NCBI GenBank assembly: GCA_016716625.1
Contig: JADJVJ010000001.1
Span: 1,116,001 to 1,180,000 of the forward strand
From: Nostocoides sp.
Lineage (GTDB): Bacteria > Actinomycetota > Actinomycetes > Actinomycetales > Dermatophilaceae
Reading direction: 5' to 3'
Length of the DNA: 64,000 bases
This document shows positions 46,543-58,095 of this stretch, piece after piece. The notes under the pieces were generated by a model, which saw only the letters and a program-made list of their open reading frames with translations, searched no databases and was not told where the DNA came from. Within the stretch, counting starts at the first letter, position 1. The number at the start of each line of letters is the position of its first letter. The translations under genes and the position numbers were made by a program.

Positions 46543-46602
46543 GTGGCCAGCCTCTCACGCCAGAGTCGTCGCATCCATGCGCGCAGGGATCATTGCGCGC
46601 GC

Positions 46603-46643
46603 TATAGTCCGCGGGCCAGGGGAGCGACACAAACGTGGAGGAG
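46603..46643 (+). promoter_or_regulatory. Promoter and ribosome site of LamG-like gene
   Basis: TATAGT at 46603-46608 is the most AT-rich -10-like hexamer in this stretch; the -35 is weak. GGAGGAG at 46637-46643 is a strong Shine-Dalgarno that fixes the start at GTG 46648. Confidence 0.55.
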
Positions 46644-46647
46644 AACG

Positions 46648-48180
46648 GTGGTTGTGATGGGTCGCATGCGTGCAGGGGTGCTGATCATGAGCGTCCTGCT
46701 GATGGGCGCCTTTGCTGCGCCGGCTCGAGCCGACAGCGCAGCAGCAGTAGTGCCGGGAGTGCCGCGGTTGCTGCCAGTGGGACCCTGCTCGGACCCGTGG
46801 GGCTGCCTGTCTTCCGACGAGCTTCGTCCCGTGATGACGACCGGGAGCCTGGCTGCCCAACCCGGTGAGATCGAGTTATCCGCTACCGCGCGTGACCTCA
46901 AGCTGGGGATCAACACCGTGATGATCGAGCCGGATCTGCAGCGCTGGGACGGCCAGGGCTGGACCACAGTCGCTGGGCTGGCTCCGCTCGACTACCGTGC
47001 AGACCGCCCCCCGGCCCGATGGTGGGTGCCCGTGGACCAGGGGCGCTATCGCTGGACGTCGACGGCTTTCGACCCGCTCGACGTGACTCAGCGATCAGCG
47101 CCTGCGGCGTGGCATTACTTCACCGTCGACCGAACGGGACCCATGTCTGGCCCTGTTGTTCGGCCGCTCCCGACGACCCCGGGCGAGACGCTGTACACCT
47201 CGGACACGGTGCCCTCAGGCGGCGTCGGCATGACCGCTCCGTTCGTGTTCTTCACTCCGGTCAGTCCTGACGGCACGCGCGCGGACGTCGTGGGGTACCA
47301 ATGGCGCCTCAACGATGTCGCCATGGGCGAGGTCAAGTCCGGTGCGGGGCTGCGCGCCCGGGCGTTCGTCGACGTGACTCCGCCGAAGGACGGAGTCAAT
47401 GAGATCCGAGTGGTGGGCTTGGACCGAGCCGGCAATGTGTCCAACTCCACGGTCTTCCGCTTCATGGTCGCCTCGCCGCTCGCGCAGGCCCACCAGTGGT
47501 CCTTCACAGCACCGAGCTGGCTGGAGGACCTCAACACAGGTCCCTCCTCGTCTCGGCCCCTGACGACATATGGCGCCACGACGGACCGTGACGTCGCGGT
47601 GCTCGGCGGGTCCGGGCAGCACCTCGCCACATCCGGCGCTGCAGTGGACACCCTGCACTCCACCACCATCTCGGTATGGGTTCGGCCCGATGCCTCGGCC
47701 GGTGGCGTCGACCGGATCCTGCTGTCTCAGGAGGGCGCATCAGCGCCCGGACTGCAGGTCTTCCTGCGCGGCAGTGATCGCCGGGTCTGCGCGCGGGTGG
47801 CCGAGTCCGACGTGGCCGGTGCTCCCGAACGCGTCATCGTGTGCAGCGCGGGAGCGATCACCCTGGGCGCCTGGACGCATGTCGGAGTGGTGCTCGACGT
47901 CTCCGCCAACGCGCTCGTTCCCGGGTGGGCACCCTCCCTCATGGTGACGACATCGGCCTTCGACGCCGACACCATTGACGCGGTCAAGGTCCCGATTCCC
48001 CCCGGTCCGGGCCCGTGGCGCGCGCCCGGCGACCTCAAGGTGGGTGCATCGCAGACGGCCACGCCCGCCATGGCCAGCTGGTGGGGTCAGCTTGACCACC
48101 TCTTTGTGCTCCCCGAGGCCGTCGACGCGGATTACATCGGCTTGTACTTTGCCGTCGAGGGGGTCGTGAGCGCGCCCTAG
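46648..48180 (+). CDS. Secreted LamG-like (concanavalin A-like) domain protein
   Basis: A 510-residue exported protein: signal peptide MVVMGRMRAGVLIMSVLLMG ending near APARA-DS. The middle (about 60-310) has Ig-like patterns such as FVDVTPPKDGVNEIRVVGLDRAGNVSN (broken at ~20: DVTPPKDGVNEIRVVGLDRA). The C-terminal ~190 residues resemble a LamG/concanavalin A-like jelly roll (STTISVWVRPDAS, WTHVGVVLDVS, LDHLFVLPEAVDADYIGLYF). It may bind glycan or cell wall; no catalytic residues seen. GTG 46648 fits GGAGGAG. Codon use is less extreme than neighbours and no ACGGCATAC word lies between 46172 and 48793. Its TAG stop is part of a TAGACT -10 for aspS. Confidence 0.75.
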   Translation: MVVMGRMRAGVLIMSVLLMGAFAAPARADSAAAVVPGVPRLLPVGPCSDPWGCLSSDELRPVMTTGSLAAQPGEIELSATARDLKLGINTVMIEPDLQRWDGQGWTTVAGLAPLDYRADRPPARWWVPVDQGRYRWTSTAFDPLDVTQRSAPAAWHYFTVDRTGPMSGPVVRPLPTTPGETLYTSDTVPSGGVGMTAPFVFFTPVSPDGTRADVVGYQWRLNDVAMGEVKSGAGLRARAFVDVTPPKDGVNEIRVVGLDRAGNVSNSTVFRFMVASPLAQAHQWSFTAPSWLEDLNTGPSSSRPLTTYGATTDRDVAVLGGSGQHLATSGAAVDTLHSTTISVWVRPDASAGGVDRILLSQEGASAPGLQVFLRGSDRRVCARVAESDVAGAPERVIVCSAGAITLGAWTHVGVVLDVSANALVPGWAPSLMVTTSAFDADTIDAVKVPIPPGPGPWRAPGDLKVGASQTATPAMASWWGQLDHLFVLPEAVDADYIGLYFAVEGVVSAP

Positions 48181-48183
48181 ACT
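48178..48183 (+). promoter_or_regulatory. aspS -10 element overlapping upstream stop codon
   Basis: TAGACT uses the TAG stop of the LamG-like gene and lies about 38 bp before GTG of aspS. The same hexamer precedes pheS and the histidine kinase. Confidence 0.45.
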
Positions 48184-48221
48184 TGGCTCGCCCCACCCCC
48201 GACCGACAAAGGACCTGATCC

Positions 48222-50015
48222 GTGCTCCGCACCCACGAGGCCGGCACCCTGCGTGCCGCCGACACCGGCTCCACCGTCACCCTCACCGGTTGGGTGGCCA
48301 GGCGGCGTGATCACGGGGGAGTGGCGTTCGTCGACCTGCGCGACGCGAGCGGGATCGTCCAGGTCGTCGCGCGCGACGAGGTGCTGACTGGGGCAGCGCA
48401 CGACCTGCGTAGCGAGTACTGCGTCAAGGTCAGCGGCGAGGTCGTCGCCCGGAGCGCCGCCAACGTCAACCCCGACCTGCCCACCGGTGAGGTGGAGGTC
48501 GTGGCCGCCGAGATCGAGGTGCTCAGCCCGAGTGCCCCGCTGCCCTTCCAGGTCGACGAGCGCGTCACCGTCGGCGAGGAGGCCCGGCTCAAGCACCGCT
48601 ACCTCGACCTGCGCCGACCAGGTGCGCACAACGCCGGGCACGCCCTCCGGCTGCGCAGCAAGGTCAGCGCCGCGGCCCGCCGCGTCCTCGAGGCCCGCGA
48701 CTTCGTCGAGATCGAGACCCCGACATTGACTCGCTCCACCCCCGAGGGTGCGCGCGACTTCCTCGTACCCGCGCGCCTCGCGCCGGGCTCCTGGTATGCC
48801 CTGCCGCAGAGCCCCCAGTTGTTCAAGCAGCTGCTCATGGTGGCCGGGATGGAGCGGTACTACCAGATCGCCCGCTGCTACCGGGACGAGGACTTCCGCG
48901 CCGACCGCCAGCCCGAGTTCACCCAGCTCGACATCGAGATGTCCTTCGTCGAGGAGGACGACATCCTCGAGCTCGGCGAGGCCGTGGTCAAGGAGATCTG
49001 GGCGCTCATCGGCGTCGACCTCCCGACGCCCTTCCCCCGGATGACGTACGCCGAGGCGATGCGGCGCTTCGGCTCCGACAAGCCCGACCTGCGCTTCGGC
49101 AACGAGCTCGTCGAGTGCACGGAGTACTTCCGGGACACCCCGTTCCGGGTCTTCCAGGCCGAGTACGTCGGCGCCGTCGTCATGCCCGGCGGCGCAAGCC
49201 AGCCGCGCAAACAACTCGACGGCTGGCAGGAGTGGGCCAAGCAGCGCGGCGCCCGTGGCCTGGCGTACGTTCTGGTCCAGGAGGACGGCACCCTCGGCGG
49301 GCCGGTCGCCAAGAACCTCTCCGAGCCCGAGCTCGCCGGGCTCGCCGCGCACGTCGGCGCCGAGCCGGGCGACTGCGTCTTCTTCGCGGCCGGGGCGACG
49401 AAGTCCTCCCGCTCGCTGCTCGGCGCCGCGCGCCTGGAGATCGGGCGGCGCTGCGAGCTCATCGACGAGTCGGCGTGGAGCTTCCTCTGGGTCGTCGACG
49501 CCCCGCTCTTCGAGCCCGCCTCCGAGGCCGTGGCCGCCGGCGACGTCGCCGTAGGGTCCGGCGCCTGGACGGCCGTGCACCACGCCTTCACCTCGCCGAA
49601 GCCCGAGTTCCTCGACACCTTCGACACCGACCCCGGGCCGGCGCTCGCGTACGCGTACGACATGGTCCTCAACGGCAACGAGCTGGGCGGTGGGTCGATC
49701 CGTATCCACCGTCGCGACGTGCAGGAGCGGGTGTTCCAGGTGATGGGCCTGTCGGCGGAGGAGGCCCAGGAGAAGTTCGGCTTCCTCCTCGACGCCTTCG
49801 CCTATGGCGCCCCGCCGCACGGCGGCATCGCCCTCGGCTGGGACCGGATTGTCATGCTGCTCGGCGGCTACGACTCGATCCGCGACGTCATCGCCTTCCC
49901 GAAGTCCGGCGGCGGATATGACCCGCTCACCGACGCGCCGGCCCCGATCACGGCCGAGCAACGGGCGGAGGCCGGGGTCGACGCCATACCCGACCCGGAC
50001 TCGGACACGGCGTGA
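48222..50015 (+). CDS. aspS: Aspartate-tRNA ligase (bacterial type)
   Basis: Class II synthetase, 597 residues. N-terminal OB-fold anticodon domain (LTGWVARRRDHGGVAFVDLRD), motif 1 LEARDFVEIETPTL, motif 2 YYQIARCYRDEDFRADRQ with PEFTQLDIEMSF, a central GAD domain (about 290-410; PDLRFGNELVECT) typical of bacterial enzymes, and motif 3 HGGIALGWDRIVMLL. Actinobacterial AspRS can be non-discriminating (also charging tRNA-Asn); this cannot be decided here. GTG 48222 follows a 38-bp leader. Confidence 0.96.
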   Translation: MLRTHEAGTLRAADTGSTVTLTGWVARRRDHGGVAFVDLRDASGIVQVVARDEVLTGAAHDLRSEYCVKVSGEVVARSAANVNPDLPTGEVEVVAAEIEVLSPSAPLPFQVDERVTVGEEARLKHRYLDLRRPGAHNAGHALRLRSKVSAAARRVLEARDFVEIETPTLTRSTPEGARDFLVPARLAPGSWYALPQSPQLFKQLLMVAGMERYYQIARCYRDEDFRADRQPEFTQLDIEMSFVEEDDILELGEAVVKEIWALIGVDLPTPFPRMTYAEAMRRFGSDKPDLRFGNELVECTEYFRDTPFRVFQAEYVGAVVMPGGASQPRKQLDGWQEWAKQRGARGLAYVLVQEDGTLGGPVAKNLSEPELAGLAAHVGAEPGDCVFFAAGATKSSRSLLGAARLEIGRRCELIDESAWSFLWVVDAPLFEPASEAVAAGDVAVGSGAWTAVHHAFTSPKPEFLDTFDTDPGPALAYAYDMVLNGNELGGGSIRIHRRDVQERVFQVMGLSAEEAQEKFGFLLDAFAYGAPPHGGIALGWDRIVMLLGGYDSIRDVIAFPKSGGGYDPLTDAPAPITAEQRAEAGVDAIPDPDSDTA

Positions 50016-50034
50016 GGCGGGCCGGGGCGGTGCC

Positions 50035-50529
50035 GTGCGGCTGAGTGCCGGGCTGCTCCCCGTATGCCGTCGCGCCGACGGGCGCCTTGAGGTCTTCCTT
50101 GCGCACTTCGGCGGCCCGTTCTGGGCCGGCAAGGAGTTCGGTGCGTGGAGCATTGTCAAGGGGGAGTACGACCCGGCCACCGAACGCCCCGAGGAAGCCG
50201 CCCGGCGGGAGTGGGTCGAGGAGATCGGTGCCCCGGTGCCCAAGGGGAGGTGGCACGACCTCGGCACCGTTCGACAGTCCGCGGCCAAGACCGTCCAAGC
50301 GTTCGCCGTCCTCGTGTCCGACCCGGCCGAGGTCGTCTTCGTCGAAAGCAACCGCACGAGTGTGCAGTGGCCCCCGGGGTCGGGGCACTTCATCGAGATC
50401 CCCGAGATGGATCGAGCGCAGTGGTGGGGCCTGAACGCGGCCTGCGAACGGCTCGTTCGGGCCCAGGGCGCCTACCTGGACCGGGTCAGTTCGGCTGCTG
50501 CTGAGGGATTTCCCGCGCCAGGTCGGTGA
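50035..50529 (+). CDS. NUDIX hydrolase, MutT-like
   Basis: A 164-residue NUDIX protein. The box is KGEYDPATERPEEAARREWVEEIG (G-x5-E...RE-x2-EE pattern). N-terminal SAGLLPVCRRADGRLEVFLA and GGPFWAGKEFGAWSIVKGEY resemble the family of small MutT-like proteins sometimes fused to or near phosphatase genes. Substrate unknown. GTG 50035 starts 20 bp after aspS. Its last 44 bp overlap, tail to tail, the 3' end of the YbaK-like gene on the other strand. Confidence 0.82.
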   Translation: MRLSAGLLPVCRRADGRLEVFLAHFGGPFWAGKEFGAWSIVKGEYDPATERPEEAARREWVEEIGAPVPKGRWHDLGTVRQSAAKTVQAFAVLVSDPAEVVFVESNRTSVQWPPGSGHFIEIPEMDRAQWWGLNAACERLVRAQGAYLDRVSSAAAEGFPAPGR

Positions 50530-51046
50530 CGACCTCCGCCCCGGGCAGGGCGGCCAGGGCCTGGCCGGGGACGAGGAGCTTGGAGCGGCGCAGCCCCGAG
50601 CCGATGCAGACCAGGTCCCGCTCCACGGCCTGCGAGTCCACCCAGATCGGCCACTGCGGCGGCATCCCGACCGGGGTGATCCCGCCGTACTCCATGCCGG
50701 TGCGGGCCACGGCCTCCTCCATCGGGGCAAACGAGGCGCGTCGGGCCTCCAGGCGGCGGCGGACCAGCCCATTGACGTCCACCCGTTTCGTGGCTTGGGT
50801 CAGGCATACCGCGAAGCGCTCATCGCCGGCGCGGATGCCGCGGATGACGACGCAGTTGACCGAGTCGAGCAACGGCAGGCCGTAGGCCGCGCAGAGGGCC
50901 TCGGTGTCGGCCAGATCCGGGTCGATGGGGAAAACGAGGGCATCCGGGACAGCCCCGATCGCCGCCGCGACGGCAGGGGCGAGCAGATCCGGCCGCTCGC
51001 TCGCCGGGACGGCCTCGACGGCGGAAAAGGCAGCGCTGAGGTGCAC
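50486..51046 (-). CDS. YbaK/EbsC-family aminoacyl-tRNA deacylase-like protein
   Basis: A 186-residue protein with the YbaK/ProX fold: NCVVIRGIRAGDERFAVCLTQATKRVDVNGLVRRRL (read in parts: the conserved Lys is in ATKRVD), GGITPVGMPPQWPIWVDS and VCIGSGLRRSKLLVPG. Relatives deacylate mischarged Cys- or Ala-tRNA. GTG 51046 is the likely start: upstream in-frame sequence is non-coding. It lies 25 bp after MMPL on the same strand, so may be co-transcribed, and converges on the NUDIX gene. Confidence 0.85.
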   Translation of the reverse strand: MHLSAAFSAVEAVPASERPDLLAPAVAAAIGAVPDALVFPIDPDLADTEALCAAYGLPLLDSVNCVVIRGIRAGDERFAVCLTQATKRVDVNGLVRRRLEARRASFAPMEEAVARTGMEYGGITPVGMPPQWPIWVDSQAVERDLVCIGSGLRRSKLLVPGQALAALPGAEVVTDLAREIPQQQPN

Positions 51047-51071
51047 GCCGCCATCCTGCCCGATCGCCGGG

Positions 51072-53276
51072 CTATTCCGAGATGCCCCAGCGTTCGTGGA
51101 GCCGGCGCAGCGACGCCGGGGCCCACCAGTTAAGGCTGCCCAGGGCGGACATCGTCGCCGGGACCAGGAGCATCCGGACCAGCGTGGCATCGAGGGCGAT
51201 GGCGAGGATGAGCGCTACCCCCATCTGTTTAAGGGTGAGCATCTCGCCGGCCGCGAACCCGGCGAAGACGATGACCATGAGCAACCCGGCCGAGGTGATG
51301 ATCCGTCCGGAGCGTTGCAGCCCCAGGGTCACGGCGCTCTCGGTGTCGTGGCCCTGTTCGTGGAGTTCGACGATGCGGGAGAGCAGGAAGACCTCGTAGT
51401 CCATGGAGAGCCCGAACCCGAACGCCAGCACCAGCAGCGGGATGGTGTTCTCGATACCGCCCACGGAGTCGAATCGGAGCACGTTTTCCAGGTGCCCTTC
51501 CTGAAAGATCCACACGACGACCCCGAAGGTTGCGCCGAGCGAGAGCACGTTCATGACGAGGGCCTTGATCGGGATCACGACCGAACCGGTCATGAGGAAG
51601 AGCAGGACGAAGGTCGCGAGCACGACGAGCGCCACGGCATACGGGGCGCCCTCGGTGACCTTGTCCTGGAAGTCCCTCATCCCGGAGGCCTGACCGACGG
51701 TGTAGGAGACGAACGGCGTCCGGTCCGTTCGCAGCGACTCCACGAGGGCCCGGCTGCCGTCTCCGACCCCGCCGTCGCCGGTGGTCAGGCCAAGGGTCAC
51801 CACGCCGGCGTCGCGGGGGACGACCGGCCCGACGGAGGTGACCCCCGGGCGACCCGCGGCGGTAGCGGCCCAGGCCTCCACCTCGGGGAGCGGTGCCTGC
51901 GTGACGATGGTGACCTCGGCGCCACCCAGGCGGGGGAAGTCCGTGCGCAGGTCCTCGAAGAAGACCCGCTCCGGCACGCCCTTGCGAAGCAGCTCGGGGC
52001 CGGAGGCCGTGGTGACCAGGGACAGCGCGGGCAGGGCGAGGACGACGAGCAGTGCGGTGAGTGCGCCGATGACGAGCCACGGAGCCCGATGGACCCGTTC
52101 GGCCAGCCGGGAGAACACCCCGACATCCCCGGAGATGTCCGTGCGACGCCCGACGAGGAAGCGGGCGAGCAGGTGGCACATCGCCGGGATGAGCGAGAGC
52201 GCCACCCCGAGGGCGACGACGACCACCGACACCGCCGCGGCACTGACCGCGCGGATGAACTCGATCTCGAAAACAGCGAGCCCGGCCAGCGAGATCGCGA
52301 CGATGAGCGCGGAGAAAATCACGGTGCGGCCGGCCCGGTCCAAGGTGGCCCCGAGTGCGCGGACCTTCGCCTGCGGGGTGAGGTCGCGAGAGCGCCTGCC
52401 CAGCAGGGTGGCGCGCAACTCCTCGCGGTAGCGGCTCACGATGAGCAGCCCGTAGTCGATGCACAGCCCGAGCCCGAGCACGGTCACCACGTTGACACTG
52501 GAGGCGTCGAGGTCGATGAGATGGGAAAACCCGAGCAGGCTCGCCAAGGCCCCAGCGATGGAGGCGATTGCCCCGAGCACGGGCATGCCGGCGGCGAGGA
52601 ATCCGCCGAAGACGATGATCAGGACGATGAAGGACACCCCGAGGGCGATGCCCTCGCCGGTGCGCAGATCGGTCTGCACCTGGCTGACGATGCGGTCGAC
52701 GAGGACCCGCACCCCACCGCGGTGGGAGTCGGTGGCACCACTGCGCGCGATGAGGGTGTCGAAGGCCTTATCGATGCCTTCCTGGGCGGTCTTCTCCTGC
52801 TCTTTGGTGATGTCGCGCTCATAGGTGACGACCATGGCGAACGTGCCCGAGGACATCCCGGACACTCCGAGGAAGGGCTGAGCGGCGGGTGAGGTGGGGC
52901 CCTCGGGCACGACGAAGGGGTTCGCGGCGCTCTCCACATGGTCGAGCCCGGTGACCGTTGTGGCCGCCTCGACGGCCGCCTTCGCGACCGCTGGCGAGGC
53001 GAGGTCCACCCCGCGGACCATGATCGAGTACGTCTGGAAGCCGCTGGCGTTGGCCTTGACGAGGAGATCGCGTCCGGCCATGTTCTCGCCGTCGACCGTG
53101 ATCTCCCCGCTGGTGAGCCGCTCGAAGAGGGACTGCCCGCCGATGGCGCCCCCGGCGATGGCGAATCCGCCGATGATGAAGCACACCCAGAACAGCAGGA
53201 TGAGTCGGGCACGCCGGGCGACCACACGCCCCCAGGCGTGCAGGAGTGCGCCGTGCCGAGGGTCCGGGGTGTTCAT
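51072..53276 (-). CDS. MMPL-family (RND) transporter
   Basis: A 734-residue inner-membrane transporter with two repeated halves: TM1 (LILLFWVCFIIGGFAIAG), an extracytoplasmic loop (about 45-190), TMs 2-6 (about 195-330), then the second half from about 365. Helix 4-like LGLGLCIDYGLLIVSRYREEL and FGFGLSMDYEVFLLSRIVE carry the conserved acidic-Tyr pairs that run the proton relay. Mycobacterial relatives export lipids; substrate here is unknown. ATG 53276 starts MNTPDPRHG. It is divergent from rarA (54-bp gap). Confidence 0.9.
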   Translation of the reverse strand: MNTPDPRHGALLHAWGRVVARRARLILLFWVCFIIGGFAIAGGAIGGQSLFERLTSGEITVDGENMAGRDLLVKANASGFQTYSIMVRGVDLASPAVAKAAVEAATTVTGLDHVESAANPFVVPEGPTSPAAQPFLGVSGMSSGTFAMVVTYERDITKEQEKTAQEGIDKAFDTLIARSGATDSHRGGVRVLVDRIVSQVQTDLRTGEGIALGVSFIVLIIVFGGFLAAGMPVLGAIASIAGALASLLGFSHLIDLDASSVNVVTVLGLGLCIDYGLLIVSRYREELRATLLGRRSRDLTPQAKVRALGATLDRAGRTVIFSALIVAISLAGLAVFEIEFIRAVSAAAVSVVVVALGVALSLIPAMCHLLARFLVGRRTDISGDVGVFSRLAERVHRAPWLVIGALTALLVVLALPALSLVTTASGPELLRKGVPERVFFEDLRTDFPRLGGAEVTIVTQAPLPEVEAWAATAAGRPGVTSVGPVVPRDAGVVTLGLTTGDGGVGDGSRALVESLRTDRTPFVSYTVGQASGMRDFQDKVTEGAPYAVALVVLATFVLLFLMTGSVVIPIKALVMNVLSLGATFGVVVWIFQEGHLENVLRFDSVGGIENTIPLLVLAFGFGLSMDYEVFLLSRIVELHEQGHDTESAVTLGLQRSGRIITSAGLLMVIVFAGFAAGEMLTLKQMGVALILAIALDATLVRMLLVPATMSALGSLNWWAPASLRRLHERWGISE

Positions 53277-53318
53277 GGGGGACAGCCTGCCATTGGCCAC
53301 AGTGTCTGCGTGACCGGT

Positions 53319-53331
53319 TAGCCTGACCGGG
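53319..53331 (+). promoter_or_regulatory. rarA -10 element, leaderless start
   Basis: TAGCCT (53319-53324) ends 6 nt before GTG 53331 with no ribosome site between, matching the leaderless pattern of other genes here. Confidence 0.5.
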
Positions 53332-54710
53332 TGAGCGACCCCGATCTCTTCGGCGCGGCTCGGGCCGATGACCGTATGCCGTCGGGTGCGGCGGTGCTCG
53401 CCCCGCTCGCCGTGCGGATGCGACCGCGCTCGCTGGACGAGGTCAAGGGCCAGCAGGCGGTCCTCGCCCCGGGGAGCCCGCTGCGCCGGCTCATCGAGGG
53501 CAGTGCCGGGGCTGCCGGGCCGCTCTCGGCGATCCTGTGGGGTCCCCCAGGAACCGGGAAGACGACCCTGGCGCACCTCGTCGCGACCGCTTCCGACCGG
53601 GACTTTGTCGAACTGTCGGCGGTGACCGCTGGGGTCAAGGATGTCCGGGACGTGATGGCCGCCGCCGGTCGGGCACGTGACCTTTATGGCCGGCATACCG
53701 TGCTGTTCCTCGACGAGATCCACCGGTTCACCAAGGCCCAGCAGGACGCGCTGCTCCCGGGGGTGGAGAACCGGCTCGTCATCCTCGTGGCAGCGACCAC
53801 GGAGAACCCGTCCTTCTCCGTCATCGCGCCGTTGCTCTCCCGCTCAGTTCTGGTCACCCTCACCTCGTTGGCGGACAACGACATCGGCGAGCTGCTCGAC
53901 GCAGCGGTGAGCGACCCCCGCGGTCTGGACGCGGCATACACCCTCGGCGATCAGGCCCGGGAGCATCTCGTGCGGATCAGCGGCGGGGATGCTCGCCGGG
54001 CGCTCACCTCGCTCGAGGCGGCAGCCGGGGTCGCGCAGGACGCCGCACCACCCGGGGGCGGGCCGCCAGGTCCCCTCGAGATCACCCTCGCGCACACCGA
54101 GCGGGCGGTCGCGGTGGCCGCGGTGCGCTACGACCGCACCGGGGACCAGCACTACGACGTGGCGTCCGCGCTGATCAAGTCGATGCGGGGCTCCGATGTG
54201 GACGCCGCGCTGCACTACCTCGCGCGGATGCTCGAGGCCGGGGAGGACCCGCGGTTCATTGCCCGCCGCATCGTCATCGCGGCCTCCGAAGACATCGGCA
54301 TGGCGGACCCGAGTGCGTTGCAGACCGCGGTGGCGGCCCTGCACGCGGTCGCCCAGATCGGGATGCCGGAGGCCCGGATCATCCTGGCCCAGGCCGTGGT
54401 GCACAACGCGCTCGCGCCAAAGTCCAATGCGTCCTATGTCGGCATCGGCGAGGCCATCGCGGACGTCCGCGCCGGCAAGGGCGGCGCCGTCCCGGTTCAC
54501 CTGCGTGGCAGCGGGTATGCCGGCGCCGAACGGCTCGGCCACGGCAAGGGCTACCGGTACGCCCACGACGAGCTCGACGGGGTGGCCGCACAGACCTATC
54601 TGCCCGAGGACCTCGCCGGACGCACCGACTACTACCGGCCAACGGATCGTGGCTTCGAGGCCCGCCTGCAGGAGCGCTGGCGCTGGATCAAGGAACGCCT
54701 CGGCCGCTGA
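53331..54710 (+). CDS. rarA: Replication-associated recombination protein RarA (MgsA)
   Basis: AAA+ ATPase of 459 residues acting at stalled replication forks. RPRSLDEVKGQQAVLAPGSPL, Walker A WGPPGTGKTTLAHLVA, Walker B VLFLDEIHRFTKAQQDALLP, sensor 1 LVAATTENPSFS, and the C-terminal tetramerisation domain (DPRFIARRIVIAASEDIGMADP, AVVHNALAPKSNA). It sits directly before alaS, as is common in actinobacteria. Confidence 0.94.
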   Translation: MSDPDLFGAARADDRMPSGAAVLAPLAVRMRPRSLDEVKGQQAVLAPGSPLRRLIEGSAGAAGPLSAILWGPPGTGKTTLAHLVATASDRDFVELSAVTAGVKDVRDVMAAAGRARDLYGRHTVLFLDEIHRFTKAQQDALLPGVENRLVILVAATTENPSFSVIAPLLSRSVLVTLTSLADNDIGELLDAAVSDPRGLDAAYTLGDQAREHLVRISGGDARRALTSLEAAAGVAQDAAPPGGGPPGPLEITLAHTERAVAVAAVRYDRTGDQHYDVASALIKSMRGSDVDAALHYLARMLEAGEDPRFIARRIVIAASEDIGMADPSALQTAVAALHAVAQIGMPEARIILAQAVVHNALAPKSNASYVGIGEAIADVRAGKGGAVPVHLRGSGYAGAERLGHGKGYRYAHDELDGVAAQTYLPEDLAGRTDYYRPTDRGFEARLQERWRWIKERLGR

Positions 54711-54884
54711 CCACCGCTCGGGGGACGGATACTCGGATGGGCCGCGGGGTGTCGCGGGGATAGGATGGCCGCGATGTCTGCACAGGTGACTCAGCGAGCT
54801 ATCTAGGGGCCGTGCGCCCCCGCGTCCGACTGCCCTGAACCACCGCGCGCGCCGCCGCGCGCCCCCACCAAGGACGAGTACCCC
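54711..54884 (+). promoter_or_regulatory. alaS leader with promoter and hairpins
   Basis: TAGGAT at 54761-54766 is a likely -10. Exactly 7 nt later ATG 54774 opens a 10-codon ORF. Downstream are GGGGC/GCCCC (54806-54820) and GCGCGC/GCGCGC (54845-54862) hairpins before AAGGACGAG and ATG 54885. The layout suggests leader-mediated control of alaS; no T-box sequence was found. Confidence 0.5.
54774..54806 (+). CDS. Candidate 10-aa leader peptide upstream of alaS
   Basis: ATG TCT GCA CAG GTG ACT CAG CGA GCT ATC (MSAQVTQRAI), stop TAG. It begins 7 nt after the -10 hexamer, so would be a leaderless start. It uses codons ending in T or A (TCT, GCA, ACT, CGA, GCT) that are rare in this genome, and two of ten are Ala codons. 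A hairpin begins at its stop codon. Short enough to be chance. Confidence 0.35.
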   Translation: MSAQVTQRAI

Positions 54885-57584
<2,700 letters not shown>

Positions 57585-57586
57585 GC

Positions 57587-58090
57587 GTGCGTCCCGGAGT
57601 CCGGCTGGGGATCGACGTCGGCGAGGTCCGCGTCGGGGTCGCCACAAGCGACCCCGACGGGATCCTCGCGACCCCGGTTCGGACCGTGCCGTGCGCGGGC
57701 GCCGACCCGACACCCACCGACCCCGACATCGTCACCCTCATCGAACTCACCGACGCCCTCGGCGTGGTCGAGGTCGTCGTCGGCTGGCCACTGCTGCTCT
57801 CCGGCGCCGAGGGGTCATCGGCGCTTCGGGCCCGACGGTACGCCGAAGTCCTCGCCACCGAAATCGCCCCGATCGGCGTCCGTCTCGTTGACGAACGGTT
57901 CACCAGCGTGGACGCTCATCGGGGGCTGCGCGAGAGTGGCTTCGCCGGTCGCCGGCAGCGCGCCGTTGTCGACCAGGCGGCCGCAGTGCTTATCCTGCAG
58001 GGAGCATTAGATGCCGAACGGGGCTCCGGCCGTCCTGTCGGCCAGGAGGTCGGCCGGCACGGGCGGCGCAAGCCGAGAGCGAAGGGCTGA
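57587..58090 (+). CDS. ruvX: Holliday junction resolvase-like protein RuvX (YqgF)
   Basis: RuvC-like nuclease fold, 167 residues; YqgF/RuvX acts in 16S rRNA 5'-end maturation and may cut junctions. N-terminal LGIDVGEVRVGVATSDPDG carries the first Asp, VGWPLLLSG follows, and VDERFTSVDAHRGL holds later acidic residues. It is in the conserved alaS-ruvX-mltG-aroE order. Confidence 0.92.
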   Translation: MRPGVRLGIDVGEVRVGVATSDPDGILATPVRTVPCAGADPTPTDPDIVTLIELTDALGVVEVVVGWPLLLSGAEGSSALRARRYAEVLATEIAPIGVRLVDERFTSVDAHRGLRESGFAGRRQRAVVDQAAAVLILQGALDAERGSGRPVGQEVGRHGRRKPRAKG

Positions 58091-58095
58091 GAGAC

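Noticed and set aside
48177..50393. 738-codon minus-strand open frame
   Set aside because: Antisense shadow of aspS and the NUDIX gene with no family features.
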